Made by a program: the position numbers and the translations under genes. Shown piece after piece: positions 15,980 through 25,490 of a DNA stretch of 64,000 nt. The stretch is from positions 1 through 64,000 of the forward strand of contig JAFEBA010000082.1 in NCBI GenBank assembly GCA_018266105.1, read 5' to 3'. This DNA is from a bacterium (lineage in GTDB: Bacteria > Vulcanimicrobiota > Xenobia > Xenobiales > JADMJV01). Each line of letters begins with the position of its first letter. Position 1 is the stretch's first letter. The notes under the pieces are model-generated. The model ran no database searches. It was not told where the DNA came from and saw nothing but the letters and a program-made list of their open reading frames with translations.

Positions 15980-18229
15980 GTGTCCGAAGATGAATCAGGC
16001 CTGCAAAGCGATCCCCAAGCTGGAACCCAGCCTACACCGATATGGGTAATCTGGCTCCAAATCTTGCTCCTGGCAGGGTTGGTCGCCATTCGCTTCGCTG
16101 AGCCAGTCGGCGACGGCGACCTCTTCTGGCAAATGGCCTACGGCAAATACATGCTGGCCAATCATACGCTCATACCCGATCACACCATCTACTCCTGGAC
16201 GCCAGCTGACAATCCCTATATTTACTGTAGCTGGGTCGCCGAGATCAGTCTGTACCTGATGCATCAACTGGGCGGATTGCCGATGTTGTTTGCATTCCGC
16301 TATGCAGTAATCGCCTTCACCATCCTCCTGGCCGCCCTCCTCGCCCGCCAAATCGGCTGGCATCGAAGGCCGGAATTCTGGCTGATGGCCACCTGGTTTA
16401 TTAGCGCCTCCTATGTCGGCAGTATTTTAAAACCTGAACTCTTCTCGCTGGGCTTCATGTCCGCCCAGGCCTTCCTGATCTTCCGCTTTCGCATGGCCGT
16501 CGACCGAGACGAAAAATTTCACGGTTACCTGATCGCCCTGGTGTTCCTCATGGCCGTCTGGGCCAATACGCACGGGGTCTTCTTCTTCGGCGTCACGGCC
16601 CTGGTCGTCTATGCCGCCGGGGAGGTCGGTAACCTGCTCATCTCTCCCGGCCTGGCCCTCCGGCCCAAGGCGCGCATTCCCTTATTTCTGGGACTTCTGG
16701 GCTGCGGACTGGCCGCTTTTTGCACCCCCTATCACTACCACTTTGTGGCCCAGCTCATTCAGGAAGGCCTGAGCATCGTGGGTGGCAGCCAGAGCGAGGG
16801 GGACAAGGCCGCCTATCAAAGCCTGGCCGCCCATCTGCCCATCTGGAAAGCCCTGCCTTTCCATTTCCATCAATATATGGCCCTGGGCACCGTACTGGGA
16901 GGCATCCTGTGTATCTGGTTGCTCTTCTGCGGCCCCCCCAAAGGCAAAATCGACTGCGTTTTTGTGCTCTTGAACCTGTGGTTCGCCCTGATTTTTACGG
17001 TGTATCTGCGCTCCACGTTTTACTGGCCGGCCTACTTCCTCTACTCCAGCCTCTACCTGATTTACTTGATCCGAAAAAATCCGCAAGTTGGCAGTCAGTG
17101 GGCGGATTACGATTCCTATCTGGACTTCATCTTCGCGGCCGGAAATCTGGCCCTGATGGTCCTGTATTTCGGCTACATCGAGGAACTCTCCAGCTTTCTC
17201 AAGATGGACCCGGCTGAGGCCATCAAGTGGCTGACCCTGGGCGGCATCTTCGGACAGACCGTGGTGGTGATGCTCTACACCGCATGGCGCCTGAGCGGCT
17301 CGAGGGGATGGTCGAATGAGCCTGGATTTGGCTTCACCGAATCTCGTCATTGGCTGACAATTCTGGCTGTCGCGGCCCAGACTTCGATCTGCTTCAAGAG
17401 CAGCCAGGAAGCGATCACCAAGCCCTACGCCGCCAGCTGGTTCGGCTTTGGAATCACCTACTGGAACCCGGTGGACGAAGTCGATTTCTTAGAAAAGTAC
17501 CACCCCGACCTCAAGAACATCATCAACGACTACGACTCGGGCGGCTACCTGATCTGGAAACTCTACCCCAAGACCAAGGTCATGATCGACCCGCGCTCGT
17601 TCCCCTACCGAAAATTCTGGGCCGACTACATCGCCTACGAGCACGGCCAGATCGGGCTGGAGTTCCTCGACCGCTTCGAGCAAAAGCCCGAAGTGTCGCT
17701 GGTCTCCCTCAAGAACATCAGCCTGTGGCGCAGCTACCTGAAAGACCCTAAGAAGGAATGGGTGCCGGGCTGGATCGGGACCGCCTATGTCATCTTCGTT
17801 AAGAAGGGGTTCACTTACCCGGAAGATGCGGCCAGGTACAATTCCCATCGGTTCGACACCCTGCGCAATGGCCAGAAGGCTTTTCAAGTGTACCAGTTTG
17901 GAGTGGAGTCAGCACTCTATGAAACCGCCTGGGACGTGCTGGAGGTCATGAAGAACAAGTTCAACTCCACTCCCGAGGAAAAGCGCCTGGTGGCCAATCT
18001 GCAGGCCTACAAAGACACCATCATCAACTTGCAAAAGAAAGACCTGGACGCAGCTATCGCCGCCCAGGAGCAGTGCCTGGAATACGGCCAGATCTTCAAT
18101 GCCGGACTGCTGCTGGAAATGTACAAGCTCAAGCTGAATCGACTCAAAGAAGCGGGCAAAGATCAGGACCCCGCTTACAGGCAGACCCTGGAGAAAGCTC
18201 AATACCTGGTCAACCGCTTCAAGCAATAA
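15980..18229 (+). CDS. Large polytopic membrane protein, GT-C-like
   Basis: 749 residues with about ten to twelve hydrophobic segments between residues 20 and 480 and a soluble C-terminal part. The first loop has GDGDLFWQMAYGKYM followed by PDHTIYSWTP, resembling the first periplasmic loop of GT-C-type mannosyl/arabinosyl transferase-like proteins, where acidic residues are often catalytic. The C-terminal part has INDYDSGGYLIW and PRSFPYR motifs, and the end is helical (TPR-like). A lipid-linked sugar transferase for cell-surface glycan or protein glycosylation is one possibility, but no donor or acceptor can be named. Start GTG with AAGGCGGG upstream, divergent from the hydrolase gene. Confidence 0.62.
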   Translation: MSEDESGLQSDPQAGTQPTPIWVIWLQILLLAGLVAIRFAEPVGDGDLFWQMAYGKYMLANHTLIPDHTIYSWTPADNPYIYCSWVAEISLYLMHQLGGLPMLFAFRYAVIAFTILLAALLARQIGWHRRPEFWLMATWFISASYVGSILKPELFSLGFMSAQAFLIFRFRMAVDRDEKFHGYLIALVFLMAVWANTHGVFFFGVTALVVYAAGEVGNLLISPGLALRPKARIPLFLGLLGCGLAAFCTPYHYHFVAQLIQEGLSIVGGSQSEGDKAAYQSLAAHLPIWKALPFHFHQYMALGTVLGGILCIWLLFCGPPKGKIDCVFVLLNLWFALIFTVYLRSTFYWPAYFLYSSLYLIYLIRKNPQVGSQWADYDSYLDFIFAAGNLALMVLYFGYIEELSSFLKMDPAEAIKWLTLGGIFGQTVVVMLYTAWRLSGSRGWSNEPGFGFTESRHWLTILAVAAQTSICFKSSQEAITKPYAASWFGFGITYWNPVDEVDFLEKYHPDLKNIINDYDSGGYLIWKLYPKTKVMIDPRSFPYRKFWADYIAYEHGQIGLEFLDRFEQKPEVSLVSLKNISLWRSYLKDPKKEWVPGWIGTAYVIFVKKGFTYPEDAARYNSHRFDTLRNGQKAFQVYQFGVESALYETAWDVLEVMKNKFNSTPEEKRLVANLQAYKDTIINLQKKDLDAAIAAQEQCLEYGQIFNAGLLLEMYKLKLNRLKEAGKDQDPAYRQTLEKAQYLVNRFKQ

Positions 18230-18263
18230 AAAAACCGCCGAGGTGGGAGGTGTACCTCGACGG
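18228..18263 (-). terminator. Rho-independent terminator of folD
   Basis: A ten-pair hairpin, arms 18235-18244 and 18254-18263, with one G-U pair when read on the minus strand, followed on that strand by a run of seven Ts at 18228-18234. It ends the leftward folD transcript and starts immediately beyond the stop of the rightward membrane protein gene. Confidence 0.78.
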
Positions 18264-18304
18264 TGAAGGGGTAGGGTTTGGTGTCGACCTTTCGGTCTAA
18301 GAAA

Positions 18305-19180
18305 TCAACCTGGACCCCCCACCTTGAGTTCCCGAACTTGAAAACTTTTTTGAGCCGCCTTCAAAGTATTTTCCATCAGCATGATCAACGTCATGGGACC
18401 GACTCCGCCCGGCACGGGGGTTATTCGCCCGGCCACCGCCTGAGCTGACGCAAACTCCACATCCCCCACCAGGCCCTCCGAGGTGCGATTAATACCAACG
18501 TCGATGACGCAAGAGCCGGGCTTAAGCTGCTCACCTCGAATGAAGTTCGCCTTACCGATCGCGGCCACGACCACGTCCGCCTCTTTTAAAATCGAATCCA
18601 CATTCTTGGTTCGAGAGTGGACGATGGTCACAGTAGCATCGGCGTGGTTAAGCAACAGGGCCATGGGTAGCCCGACGATATTGCTACGGCCCACCACGAC
18701 CGCTCGAGCTCCCTTCAATTCCACACCGCTCCGTTCCAGCAAACGCATGCAGCCCGCCGGAGTGCAGGGAACAAACTCCGGGCGGCGCCCCTTCATGGCC
18801 AGGCGACCCACGTTGATGGGATGAAAGCCGTCCACGTCCTTTTCCAGCGGCACCAGCGCCAGCACGCGCTCTTCGTCCAGATGGGCGGGCAAGGGGAGTT
18901 GAATCAGGATCCCGTGCGCCTCGGGATTCTCGGCCAGGGATTTGACCACCGACTCAACCTGTTCCTGGGTCGCGTCGGCCGCCAACTGGTGGTGGAGCGA
19001 ACGCATGCCCAGCTCGGCGCAAAGCCTGTGCTTACTACGAATATAGGTGTGACTGGCAGGGTCGTCTCCCACCAGCACGGTGGCCAGCCCGGGAGCAACC
19101 GGCAAGCCGGCCACCTGAGCTTTCAGTTCTTCTTTGATTGCGGCGGCAATGGCTTTGCCATCTATGATGTTTGCGCTCAT
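18305..19180 (-). CDS. folD: Methylenetetrahydrofolate dehydrogenase/cyclohydrolase
   Basis: 291 residues. Catalytic YIRSKHR (the lysine acts in both reactions), ILIQLPLPAHLDE, PLEKDVDGFHP and PCTPAGCMRLL are diagnostic, and the NADP-binding part has VVGRSNIVGLPMA. It converts methylene-THF to formyl-THF for purine and formyl-Met synthesis. The frame extends to 19240, but the ATG at 19180 (MSANIIDG) matches the family N-terminus. It is divergent from the PilB fusion gene, with 75 bases between starts, and is followed by a clear terminator. Confidence 0.95.
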   Translation of the reverse strand: MSANIIDGKAIAAAIKEELKAQVAGLPVAPGLATVLVGDDPASHTYIRSKHRLCAELGMRSLHHQLAADATQEQVESVVKSLAENPEAHGILIQLPLPAHLDEERVLALVPLEKDVDGFHPINVGRLAMKGRRPEFVPCTPAGCMRLLERSGVELKGARAVVVGRSNIVGLPMALLLNHADATVTIVHSRTKNVDSILKEADVVVAAIGKANFIRGEQLKPGSCVIDVGINRTSEGLVGDVEFASAQAVAGRITPVPGGVGPMTLIMLMENTLKAAQKSFQVRELKVGGPG

Positions 19181-19255
19181 ATGGGCCGGCTTCTCGCCCG
19201 GCACCAAAGGTGCCTCTAAAACAAGTGAGGGGGAAAGCAAGCTATGGAATGAGAA

Positions 19256-22200
19256 GTGACGCCGTCAATTCGGTCAAGGGAGCAGTTCGCCGTGCAGTGG
19301 GATTTACCCGAGGGGATATCGGTCGAAGATCTCTCGCAGAGATTGGTTTCTTTGCTGGCAGTGGACCTATCCGCAGACCGCGTTCTCGTGCTCTACGACG
19401 ACCAGGGCAACCACGAGTTTCAGGTGCTGAGCCACCGCAAACTCAATGCACACCGAGTTTGGACCGGAGAAGAAGTGGACCTGGCCCTGCTGCGCGCCAC
19501 AGTCCAGATGGCCAGTCTACAGGTGGGCAAAAGTGACGGTCGCACCGCGCTCTGCTGTCCGGTGATCGTGGACGGACGCACGGCCATGATCGCCTACGCC
19601 GACCGCCCCGTAGCCGAAGAAGATTTCGCCAACGAAGAACTGGAGCGCGTGCTGGAATTTGCGCAGCTGGCTTCGCGGCGACTGCCAAAGGTCAGCGCCC
19701 CGGCGCCGGAAGCGCCGCCCTCTCCCCCCGTCTCGAGCGAATCCAAAGCCGCCCCTCCGCCGGAACCGCCCCCGCCCCCGCCGGCCAATCCAGTCACAGC
19801 AGAAGCCAGCGCCTATCGTCCCTCGGGTCGCTCCTTGGTGGGCCAGGGCGTAGTGGCCGGCCGTTTTGCCGTGCTCCAGCCCCTGATGACCTGCCGTTTT
19901 TCCACTCTGCTTTATGGCCTTGACCGAGCCACCCAGATGCCCGTGGTTTTGCGCCGCCTGGAGATGGACGGTCAGCCTGATCGAGAGGCCCGTTTGCAGA
20001 TGCTGCGCGAAGGACGTTTCCTTTCGCGACTGCAACATCGCAATTTGCCCCGCGTGCAGGAGATCGTCGAAGACCGCAACGGCATCTACCTGATCCTGGA
20101 GGAGTTCGAAGGGGTTACTCTGGAGGAACTGGCCGGGCAACAGCAGGGCGGTCTGTCGGGCGAGATGTTGCGCCGCTATCTCGACCAGTTTCTAGACGTG
20201 CTGGACTATTTGCACGGACAGAACCCTCCCCTGATCCACCGTGATTTGCGGCCAGACAGCCTGTTGGTGACCCCGCACGGCGTGATCAAACTGGCCGAAT
20301 TCGGCCTGGCGCGGATGCTTGAATCGGGGGGAGACGCTCAGCAGACCTCCTTCCGCTCCCAGGGCAACCCGTTCTACGCCGCTCCCGAGCAGTTGCTGGG
20401 CGATCGCTCCGCCCCAAGCCACGACCTTTACTCGGTTGGAGCCATTCTCTATCGCCTGGCCACCGGCCAGGTGCCGGCCAAATCCGTGGAGCGGATGATG
20501 GGGTCAGCATCACAGGTATCCCTTAGCCAGTTGCGTCCAGACCTGGAAGCCGATCTGGTGGCCTGGATCGAGGGCCTGCAGCACCCGGACATCGACCAAC
20601 GCTTCCCCAGCGTGGAGGCGGTCCGCCAGTCGCTGATCCCCCCCCCACCGCCGGAGATTGCGGCTCCCCCGGTCGAGCCCGTGCCCGAACCGGACGCCAA
20701 GCCGGCCCTGCAGATTACGCCTTCAGGCCGACTCGGTCCGGCCGCACCCAAGCCTCCTGCGCCTCAGCCGCCGCCACCCGCCCCCCCAGCCAAAAAGGGC
20801 GGTCTGGCCGACAAGTTCAAGATCTGGAACTATCTGCTGGGCAAAAAGAAAGCCCCCGAGGTGGAATTCCTGGAAGTCCAGGAAGAGATCGTCGAGTTCA
20901 AGTCCGACCTCATGTCGGGCGAGGATGTCGACCTGAGCCAGATCATGCTGACCATGGATGTGGGCAAAATCATTCCGGAATCTGTGGCCAAAGCCGTCCA
21001 GGGTGTAGCTTACAAACTCGAGGAGGATGGCACGCTGCTGGTGGCCTGCAAAGACCCCACCGAGGTCAGCCACTACGATCATATCAACATGGCCACGCAG
21101 GGGGCTTACAAACCCAAGCTGATGCGAGCGGCCGGTCCTCAGATCGACCTGGCCATGGAGTTTTATTATCGGAGAAACCAATTCTCTGACTCGCGGCCCT
21201 GGAATGAATGGCTCGAGCGGAAGTCCTTCGAAACGGAAGAACTGCAAGTCGCCAATCCAATGGCCGATGTGGCCTATGGCGTCGACGAAATTACAAGCCC
21301 CATCATTGCCGCCGTGGACAAGCTGATCAAGGAAGCCATCTCGGTTGGCGCCAGCGACATTCACATGGAAAGCTACGAGAGTGGGCTTGAGTTGCGCTAC
21401 CGCATCGACGGTGAGCTCAACCACATCGACCACTTCAGCAATGCCGACGCCTCGGCCATGACCAAGCGACTGAAAGTAATGGCCAATATGGACATCGCCC
21501 AGGAGCGTGTCACCCAAGGCGGTCGTATCTCTCTCAAAATTGGTGGCCAGGAGTTCGACCTGCGCGTCAGCGTAGTGCCGGTGCCGGCAGGCGAGAGCGT
21601 GGTTATGCGTATCTTGAAAAAGGGCGCGTTCAACCTCACTCTGAAAGACCTGGGCTTCCAAAACGAAACCATGGACAAGTTTGGCACCATTTTATCCCAA
21701 CCCTATGGGATGATCCTGGTGTGCGGACCCACCGGCTCGGGTAAATCCACCACCCTCTATGCCAGTCTGAAACAAATTCAGCGACCTGACCGCAAGCTGC
21801 TGACCGTGGAAGACCCGATTGAATACCAGATGTCCGGGATCTGCCAGGTTCAGGTCAACGTGGCCCCTCGCGAAGAAGAGAAAAAAGTCACTTTCGCCCG
21901 TGTGCTTCGCGAATTCCTGCGACAAGATCCGGACGTTATTCTGGTAGGCGAAATTCGTGACACAGAAACCGCCGCGATCGCCGTGCAAGCTGCCCTGACC
22001 GGCCACTTGCTTCTTTCCACCATTCACACCAATGACTCGGTGGGCATCGTGGCCCGCCTGATGGACATGTCGGTAGAGCCCTTCTTGATCGGCTCGACCC
22101 TGCTCGGGGGCCTGGCCCAACGCCTGGCCCGCAAAATTTGCTCCGAATGCCGGGAAGAAATCGAACCCAGCGACGAACTGAAGCGCATCTACGAGAAGGA

Positions 22201-22471
22201 AGGCATGGAAATCGCGCCCCGCGAGTTTCGCGGCAAGGGCTGCAAGCGCTGCCACGGCTCCGGATATCGCGGTCGAGTGGGCCTTTACGAGTTGATGGAA
22301 GTAACTCCTGACGTACGCGCTCTCATCAACCGCCGAGCTCTGGAAGAAGAAGTCCGGGCCGCAGTCCAGGCCAATCCCGGCTTCCGCACTCTCTACAAGG
22401 ATGGCTTGACCAAGGTGACACAGGGCCTGGTTGGCCTTGAGGAAGTGCAACGCGTATGCAAAACCATTTAA
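19256..22471 (+). CDS. GAF-like/pseudokinase/PilB (GspE-type) fusion ATPase
   Basis: 1071 residues. Order: GAF-like region (about 10-140), Pro-rich linker (146-190), a Ser/Thr protein kinase fold (200-462), second Pro-rich linker, an MshEN-like region (560-660) and a full secretion/pilus ATPase (690-1071). The ATPase has GPTGSGKS (Walker A, 824-831), an Asp box, LVGEIRDTET (Walker B), a His box, and CxxC...CxxC zinc-type cysteines at about 962/965 and 996/999. The kinase part lacks a Gly-rich loop, has VVLRRL where the VAIK lysine belongs, EFG for DFG, and HRDLRPDS for HRDLKPxN, so it is probably a pseudokinase. Start GTG 19256. Followed by pilC after 12 bases. It probably powers pilus extension or secretion under regulatory input. 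Confidence 0.88.
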   Translation: MTPSIRSREQFAVQWDLPEGISVEDLSQRLVSLLAVDLSADRVLVLYDDQGNHEFQVLSHRKLNAHRVWTGEEVDLALLRATVQMASLQVGKSDGRTALCCPVIVDGRTAMIAYADRPVAEEDFANEELERVLEFAQLASRRLPKVSAPAPEAPPSPPVSSESKAAPPPEPPPPPPANPVTAEASAYRPSGRSLVGQGVVAGRFAVLQPLMTCRFSTLLYGLDRATQMPVVLRRLEMDGQPDREARLQMLREGRFLSRLQHRNLPRVQEIVEDRNGIYLILEEFEGVTLEELAGQQQGGLSGEMLRRYLDQFLDVLDYLHGQNPPLIHRDLRPDSLLVTPHGVIKLAEFGLARMLESGGDAQQTSFRSQGNPFYAAPEQLLGDRSAPSHDLYSVGAILYRLATGQVPAKSVERMMGSASQVSLSQLRPDLEADLVAWIEGLQHPDIDQRFPSVEAVRQSLIPPPPPEIAAPPVEPVPEPDAKPALQITPSGRLGPAAPKPPAPQPPPPAPPAKKGGLADKFKIWNYLLGKKKAPEVEFLEVQEEIVEFKSDLMSGEDVDLSQIMLTMDVGKIIPESVAKAVQGVAYKLEEDGTLLVACKDPTEVSHYDHINMATQGAYKPKLMRAAGPQIDLAMEFYYRRNQFSDSRPWNEWLERKSFETEELQVANPMADVAYGVDEITSPIIAAVDKLIKEAISVGASDIHMESYESGLELRYRIDGELNHIDHFSNADASAMTKRLKVMANMDIAQERVTQGGRISLKIGGQEFDLRVSVVPVPAGESVVMRILKKGAFNLTLKDLGFQNETMDKFGTILSQPYGMILVCGPTGSGKSTTLYASLKQIQRPDRKLLTVEDPIEYQMSGICQVQVNVAPREEEKKVTFARVLREFLRQDPDVILVGEIRDTETAAIAVQAALTGHLLLSTIHTNDSVGIVARLMDMSVEPFLIGSTLLGGLAQRLARKICSECREEIEPSDELKRIYEKEGMEIAPREFRGKGCKRCHGSGYRGRVGLYELMEVTPDVRALINRRALEEEVRAAVQANPGFRTLYKDGLTKVTQGLVGLEEVQRVCKTI

Positions 22472-22483
22472 ACAGGGGGGGCC

Positions 22484-23728
22484 ATGGCTAGATTTCGCTA
22501 TCGCACACGCGATTCGGTCGGTAAACAGGCCACCGGTGAGGCCAACGCTAAAGACTCCGATTCTATCGTCAAGGAACTCCAGGCTCGCGGCTTCAGCGTG
22601 CTGGAGATCAGTGAGATCGAAGAGAAGACCACCGCGCCCCTGGCCAGCCTGGGCAACAAGGTTCGCTTAACTCTGGGCATGAGCAACAAGGATCTGATGG
22701 TCTTTACGCGCCAGCTGGCCACCACCCTCAACGCCGGTGTGCCGCTGCTGCGAATCCTGGCAGTGATGCGGCGACGTAGCCGCAGCAAGGTGCTGGTCGC
22801 CCTGCTGGAAGCCCTCAGCGCCGATCTACAGAAGGGCTTGCGCTTCTCGGACGCCCTGGCCCAGCACAAAAGGATTTTCAACGATACCTACGTCAACATG
22901 GCGAGAGTGGGCGAAGCTTCTGGCAACCTGCCGGAGATCATGACCCGTCTGGCTATTATGATCGAGAAAGAAGTGGCCATTCAGCGCAAGGTCAAGAGCG
23001 CCGCTTCCTATCCAATCTTCGTGTGCCTGTTCACGATGGCTCTGACCTACGCTTTGCTGGTCTTTCTGATGCCGATGTTCACTCCCATTTTCCAAGGCGT
23101 CAATCTGGATATCCCCAGGGACTACCCCCTGACCGATTTCCTGATGAAGGCGAGTAACCTGGCCAAAGACCCCGCATCCATGAGCATCCTGGCTGGACTT
23201 GTGTTCTTCGGCTACTTGATGCTCAGAGCGGCCTTGCGCACGCAGACCGGAGCCTACACGCGGGACTTGATGCTCTTTAATGCCCCCATGTTCAGCAAAC
23301 TCGTGCAAGAAAGCGCCGCCGCACGGTTCTCACGCACTTTTGGCCTGCTGCTTCAATCCGGTGTGCCGCTCTTGCAAGCCCTCAATCTGGTGGGCAACGC
23401 TTCCGGCAATCAGGTCATCACGCGTTGCGTGGAAAAAGTCGCTCGCGAAGTCTCAGAGGGCGGAAAACTCTCGGAACGACTGGAGCAAGCTCAGGTCTTC
23501 CCGGACCTGATGATTCAAATGGCTTCCATCGGCGAGGAAGCCGGCTCGCTACCGGACATGTTTGACCACGTGGCCCTGTATTACGAGGAGGAAGTCAATG
23601 CCACCGTCAGCAGCATCACAGCCGTGCTTGAGCCGGCCATGATGGTTATGGTTGGCGGCCTTGTCTGCGTATTTGTTCTGGGACTGCTACTCCCAATTTT
23701 GAGCCTGTCCACCCGCATCGGTGGTTAG
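22484..23728 (+). CDS. pilC: PilC/GspF inner-membrane platform protein
   Basis: 414 residues with the duplicated T2SSF domain: first copy from about residue 75 (FTRQLATTLNAGVPLL ... ARVGEASGNLPEIM), second from about 275 (FSRTFGLLLQSGVPLLQAL ... ASIGEEAGSLPDM), with three hydrophobic segments at about 175-200, 225-245 and 385-405. The N-terminal MARFRYRTRDSVGKQATGE is the usual small domain. It anchors the pilus or pseudopilus motor in the inner membrane and contacts the ATPase encoded 12 bases upstream. AGGGGGGGCC before the ATG is the likely ribosome site. Confidence 0.92.
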   Translation: MARFRYRTRDSVGKQATGEANAKDSDSIVKELQARGFSVLEISEIEEKTTAPLASLGNKVRLTLGMSNKDLMVFTRQLATTLNAGVPLLRILAVMRRRSRSKVLVALLEALSADLQKGLRFSDALAQHKRIFNDTYVNMARVGEASGNLPEIMTRLAIMIEKEVAIQRKVKSAASYPIFVCLFTMALTYALLVFLMPMFTPIFQGVNLDIPRDYPLTDFLMKASNLAKDPASMSILAGLVFFGYLMLRAALRTQTGAYTRDLMLFNAPMFSKLVQESAAARFSRTFGLLLQSGVPLLQALNLVGNASGNQVITRCVEKVAREVSEGGKLSERLEQAQVFPDLMIQMASIGEEAGSLPDMFDHVALYYEEEVNATVSSITAVLEPAMMVMVGGLVCVFVLGLLLPILSLSTRIGG

Positions 23729-23740
23729 GTAGGAGGTCAA

Positions 23741-24676
23741 TTGAGCACCGATACCGTTAGCTTCCCCTGGCAGTCAGCCATTCAGGAACTGGCCCTGACG
23801 CGCAGCCGTCAGGATTGGGCCAGCTCCCTGGAGTATCTAGCCGGACAACTGGCTGAGGCCGAGGCCTGCACATTCCTGACCTGGAAGGAACCGCGCTGGC
23901 TGCGGCCAGCCACCGGTGAAACCGTGGAGGCCTCTGACGCAACACTGGTGGGCGCAGCCTGGCTGAACGTAGAAGCCACCTCAAAGAGCTCGAACGCCGG
24001 CGAACTCTGGTCCGGTCGAGCCGCACAGGCACCCTGCTGGGCCCTTCCCATGCGGAGCTTTGGCCGCGTCATCGGAATCTTGACCCTGGAGAAAGTGGGC
24101 GTGCCGCCCTTGCTCGAGGAATGGACGAGCATGCTGGATCTGATGGCTCACTCCTGGGAGACCGTCGGTCGCCTGGAAGACAATCATGCCTACCAAGAAT
24201 ACACCGAAGCTCTCTTTGTAAAAGCCCTGGAGGCGCTACCCGACTTCCACCCGGGGCACGTCAATCGAGTGGCCCAAACCGCATTCGAACTGGCGCGTTT
24301 GCTCGACCTTTCGGCTTTCCAGCGCCAGCGCTTGCTACGGGCCGGACGTTACCATGATGTAGGCATCCTGCTCAACCCCAGCGACCACGCCGCCGCTGGC
24401 GCTCAATATTTGCGGGAAGGCAAAGTTCACGCAGACCTGGCCTCCCTGGTGGAGTATTCGCACACACCCTACAACGAAGCCTTAGGACTGGGACTGGAAG
24501 AGTGGACCCTGGCCCTGGCAGAGCACTTCAGCGAATACCGCGAAGCTCACAAAGACGAAAAGGCGGACGTGGTTGCTCAACGCTTTGTGGTGCAGCACGG
24601 CAAACGCCACAATCCGGCCGTCCTGGACGCTCTGATTGGACTCTCCGTCTCAGGCAAACTGGAAGAGATTAATTAG
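23741..24676 (+). CDS. GAF-like/degenerate HD-domain protein
   Basis: 311 residues. The first 150 look like a GAF-type sensor (WALPMRSFGRVIGILTLEKVG). The second half resembles an HD-GYP core: FHPGHVNRVAQTAFELARLLDLS, RAGRYHDVGILLNP with the HD pair, and a later EYSHTPYNEALGLGLEEW where HD-GYP proteins have HHE.WDGxGYP. Loss of that GYP loop suggests it may not hydrolyse c-di-GMP. TTG start with a perfect AGGAGG eight bases upstream, 12 bases after pilC, so it belongs to the pilus operon and may tune the motor. Its end overlaps the convergent membrane gene by eight bases. Confidence 0.65.
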   Translation: MSTDTVSFPWQSAIQELALTRSRQDWASSLEYLAGQLAEAEACTFLTWKEPRWLRPATGETVEASDATLVGAAWLNVEATSKSSNAGELWSGRAAQAPCWALPMRSFGRVIGILTLEKVGVPPLLEEWTSMLDLMAHSWETVGRLEDNHAYQEYTEALFVKALEALPDFHPGHVNRVAQTAFELARLLDLSAFQRQRLLRAGRYHDVGILLNPSDHAAAGAQYLREGKVHADLASLVEYSHTPYNEALGLGLEEWTLALAEHFSEYREAHKDEKADVVAQRFVVQHGKRHNPAVLDALIGLSVSGKLEEIN

Positions 24677-25256
24677 GCCGTCGATCCGCTGACTGCGAAT
24701 CACCCCCCAGCAACGGCTTCAGCAGCAGCCCCCCAACCATAAGGGCGTAGCTCCAGCTCGGGGCCCATAGCCCGACGTAGAGAAAACCCGGCTGCCAACC
24801 CTGCTGGCCTCCAGTCAGGACATAGCCTCCGAACCAGCAAGAAATTTGGCATATGACCACCAGCACGAGCGTCTTGCTCTGGGGCTGACTGATCCATAAG
24901 AACGGCGTCACCAAAATGGTGGCGGCGGCCGGTGGCGTCAGGCGGATCAGATAGACCACCAGAAACAGCCAGATGCCCGCCCAACTTTCAGGACTTCCAC
25001 CATAGCGAAAGGCTGCAGCGCAGCCGGCGTAGACCAGAGAGCTGCAGGTAAGCAGCCGGAGCAAAGTCTGGGCCGCAGGACAATCGTCTCGGCATTGTTT
25101 CCAGGCCCGCGAGCCCACGACCCAGGCCACCACCGAGGAATAGAACAGGAGCCACATGGTGGCGAACTGGACCATCTCCTCGCTGCGCTGGCTCAAAATC
25201 TCGTTGATGGCCAACAGATCCAGGGCGGTAAAGAGCAGAAACATGTTCCTCAGCAT
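24669..25256 (-). CDS. Hypothetical integral membrane protein
   Basis: 195 residues, with about six hydrophobic segments spread over residues 5-175 and a short polar C-terminus (GGDSQSADRRPN). No catalytic motif or family recognised. ATG start; the divergent region to hppA is 234 bases. Convergent overlap with the HD-like gene suggests an independent transcript. Confidence 0.6.
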   Translation of the reverse strand: MLRNMFLLFTALDLLAINEILSQRSEEMVQFATMWLLFYSSVVAWVVGSRAWKQCRDDCPAAQTLLRLLTCSSLVYAGCAAAFRYGGSPESWAGIWLFLVVYLIRLTPPAAATILVTPFLWISQPQSKTLVLVVICQISCWFGGYVLTGGQQGWQPGFLYVGLWAPSWSYALMVGGLLLKPLLGGDSQSADRRPN

Positions 25257-25490
25257 GACTCGGACTTCGCGCTTTGGTCGGCCAACCTTGCAGAAAGGTC
25301 AGGGACTTTGTCAGCCATCTCCCGGCATGGCAGGGGCTTCATTTTTGACGTCGTAGGTTCGCCTACTTTTCAGGGTTCCAGCTTTTGGGTAAGCCCGGAT
25401 AAACTCCCCTGACCGACACTCGGTTCGGTTGCGGTGGAGTTCATCTGACCCCAAAAGTCTCGGGGAACCGTTGGTTTAGAGGAGTATCCT

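Noticed and set aside
20723..21661. 312-codon leftward frame opposite the PilB fusion
   Set aside because: Shadow of the ATPase coding region.
25353..25370. Small hairpin GTAGG-TTCG-CCTAC followed by TTTT
   Set aside because: Five-pair stem with short T run; too weak to call a terminator, and no rightward gene ends just before it.
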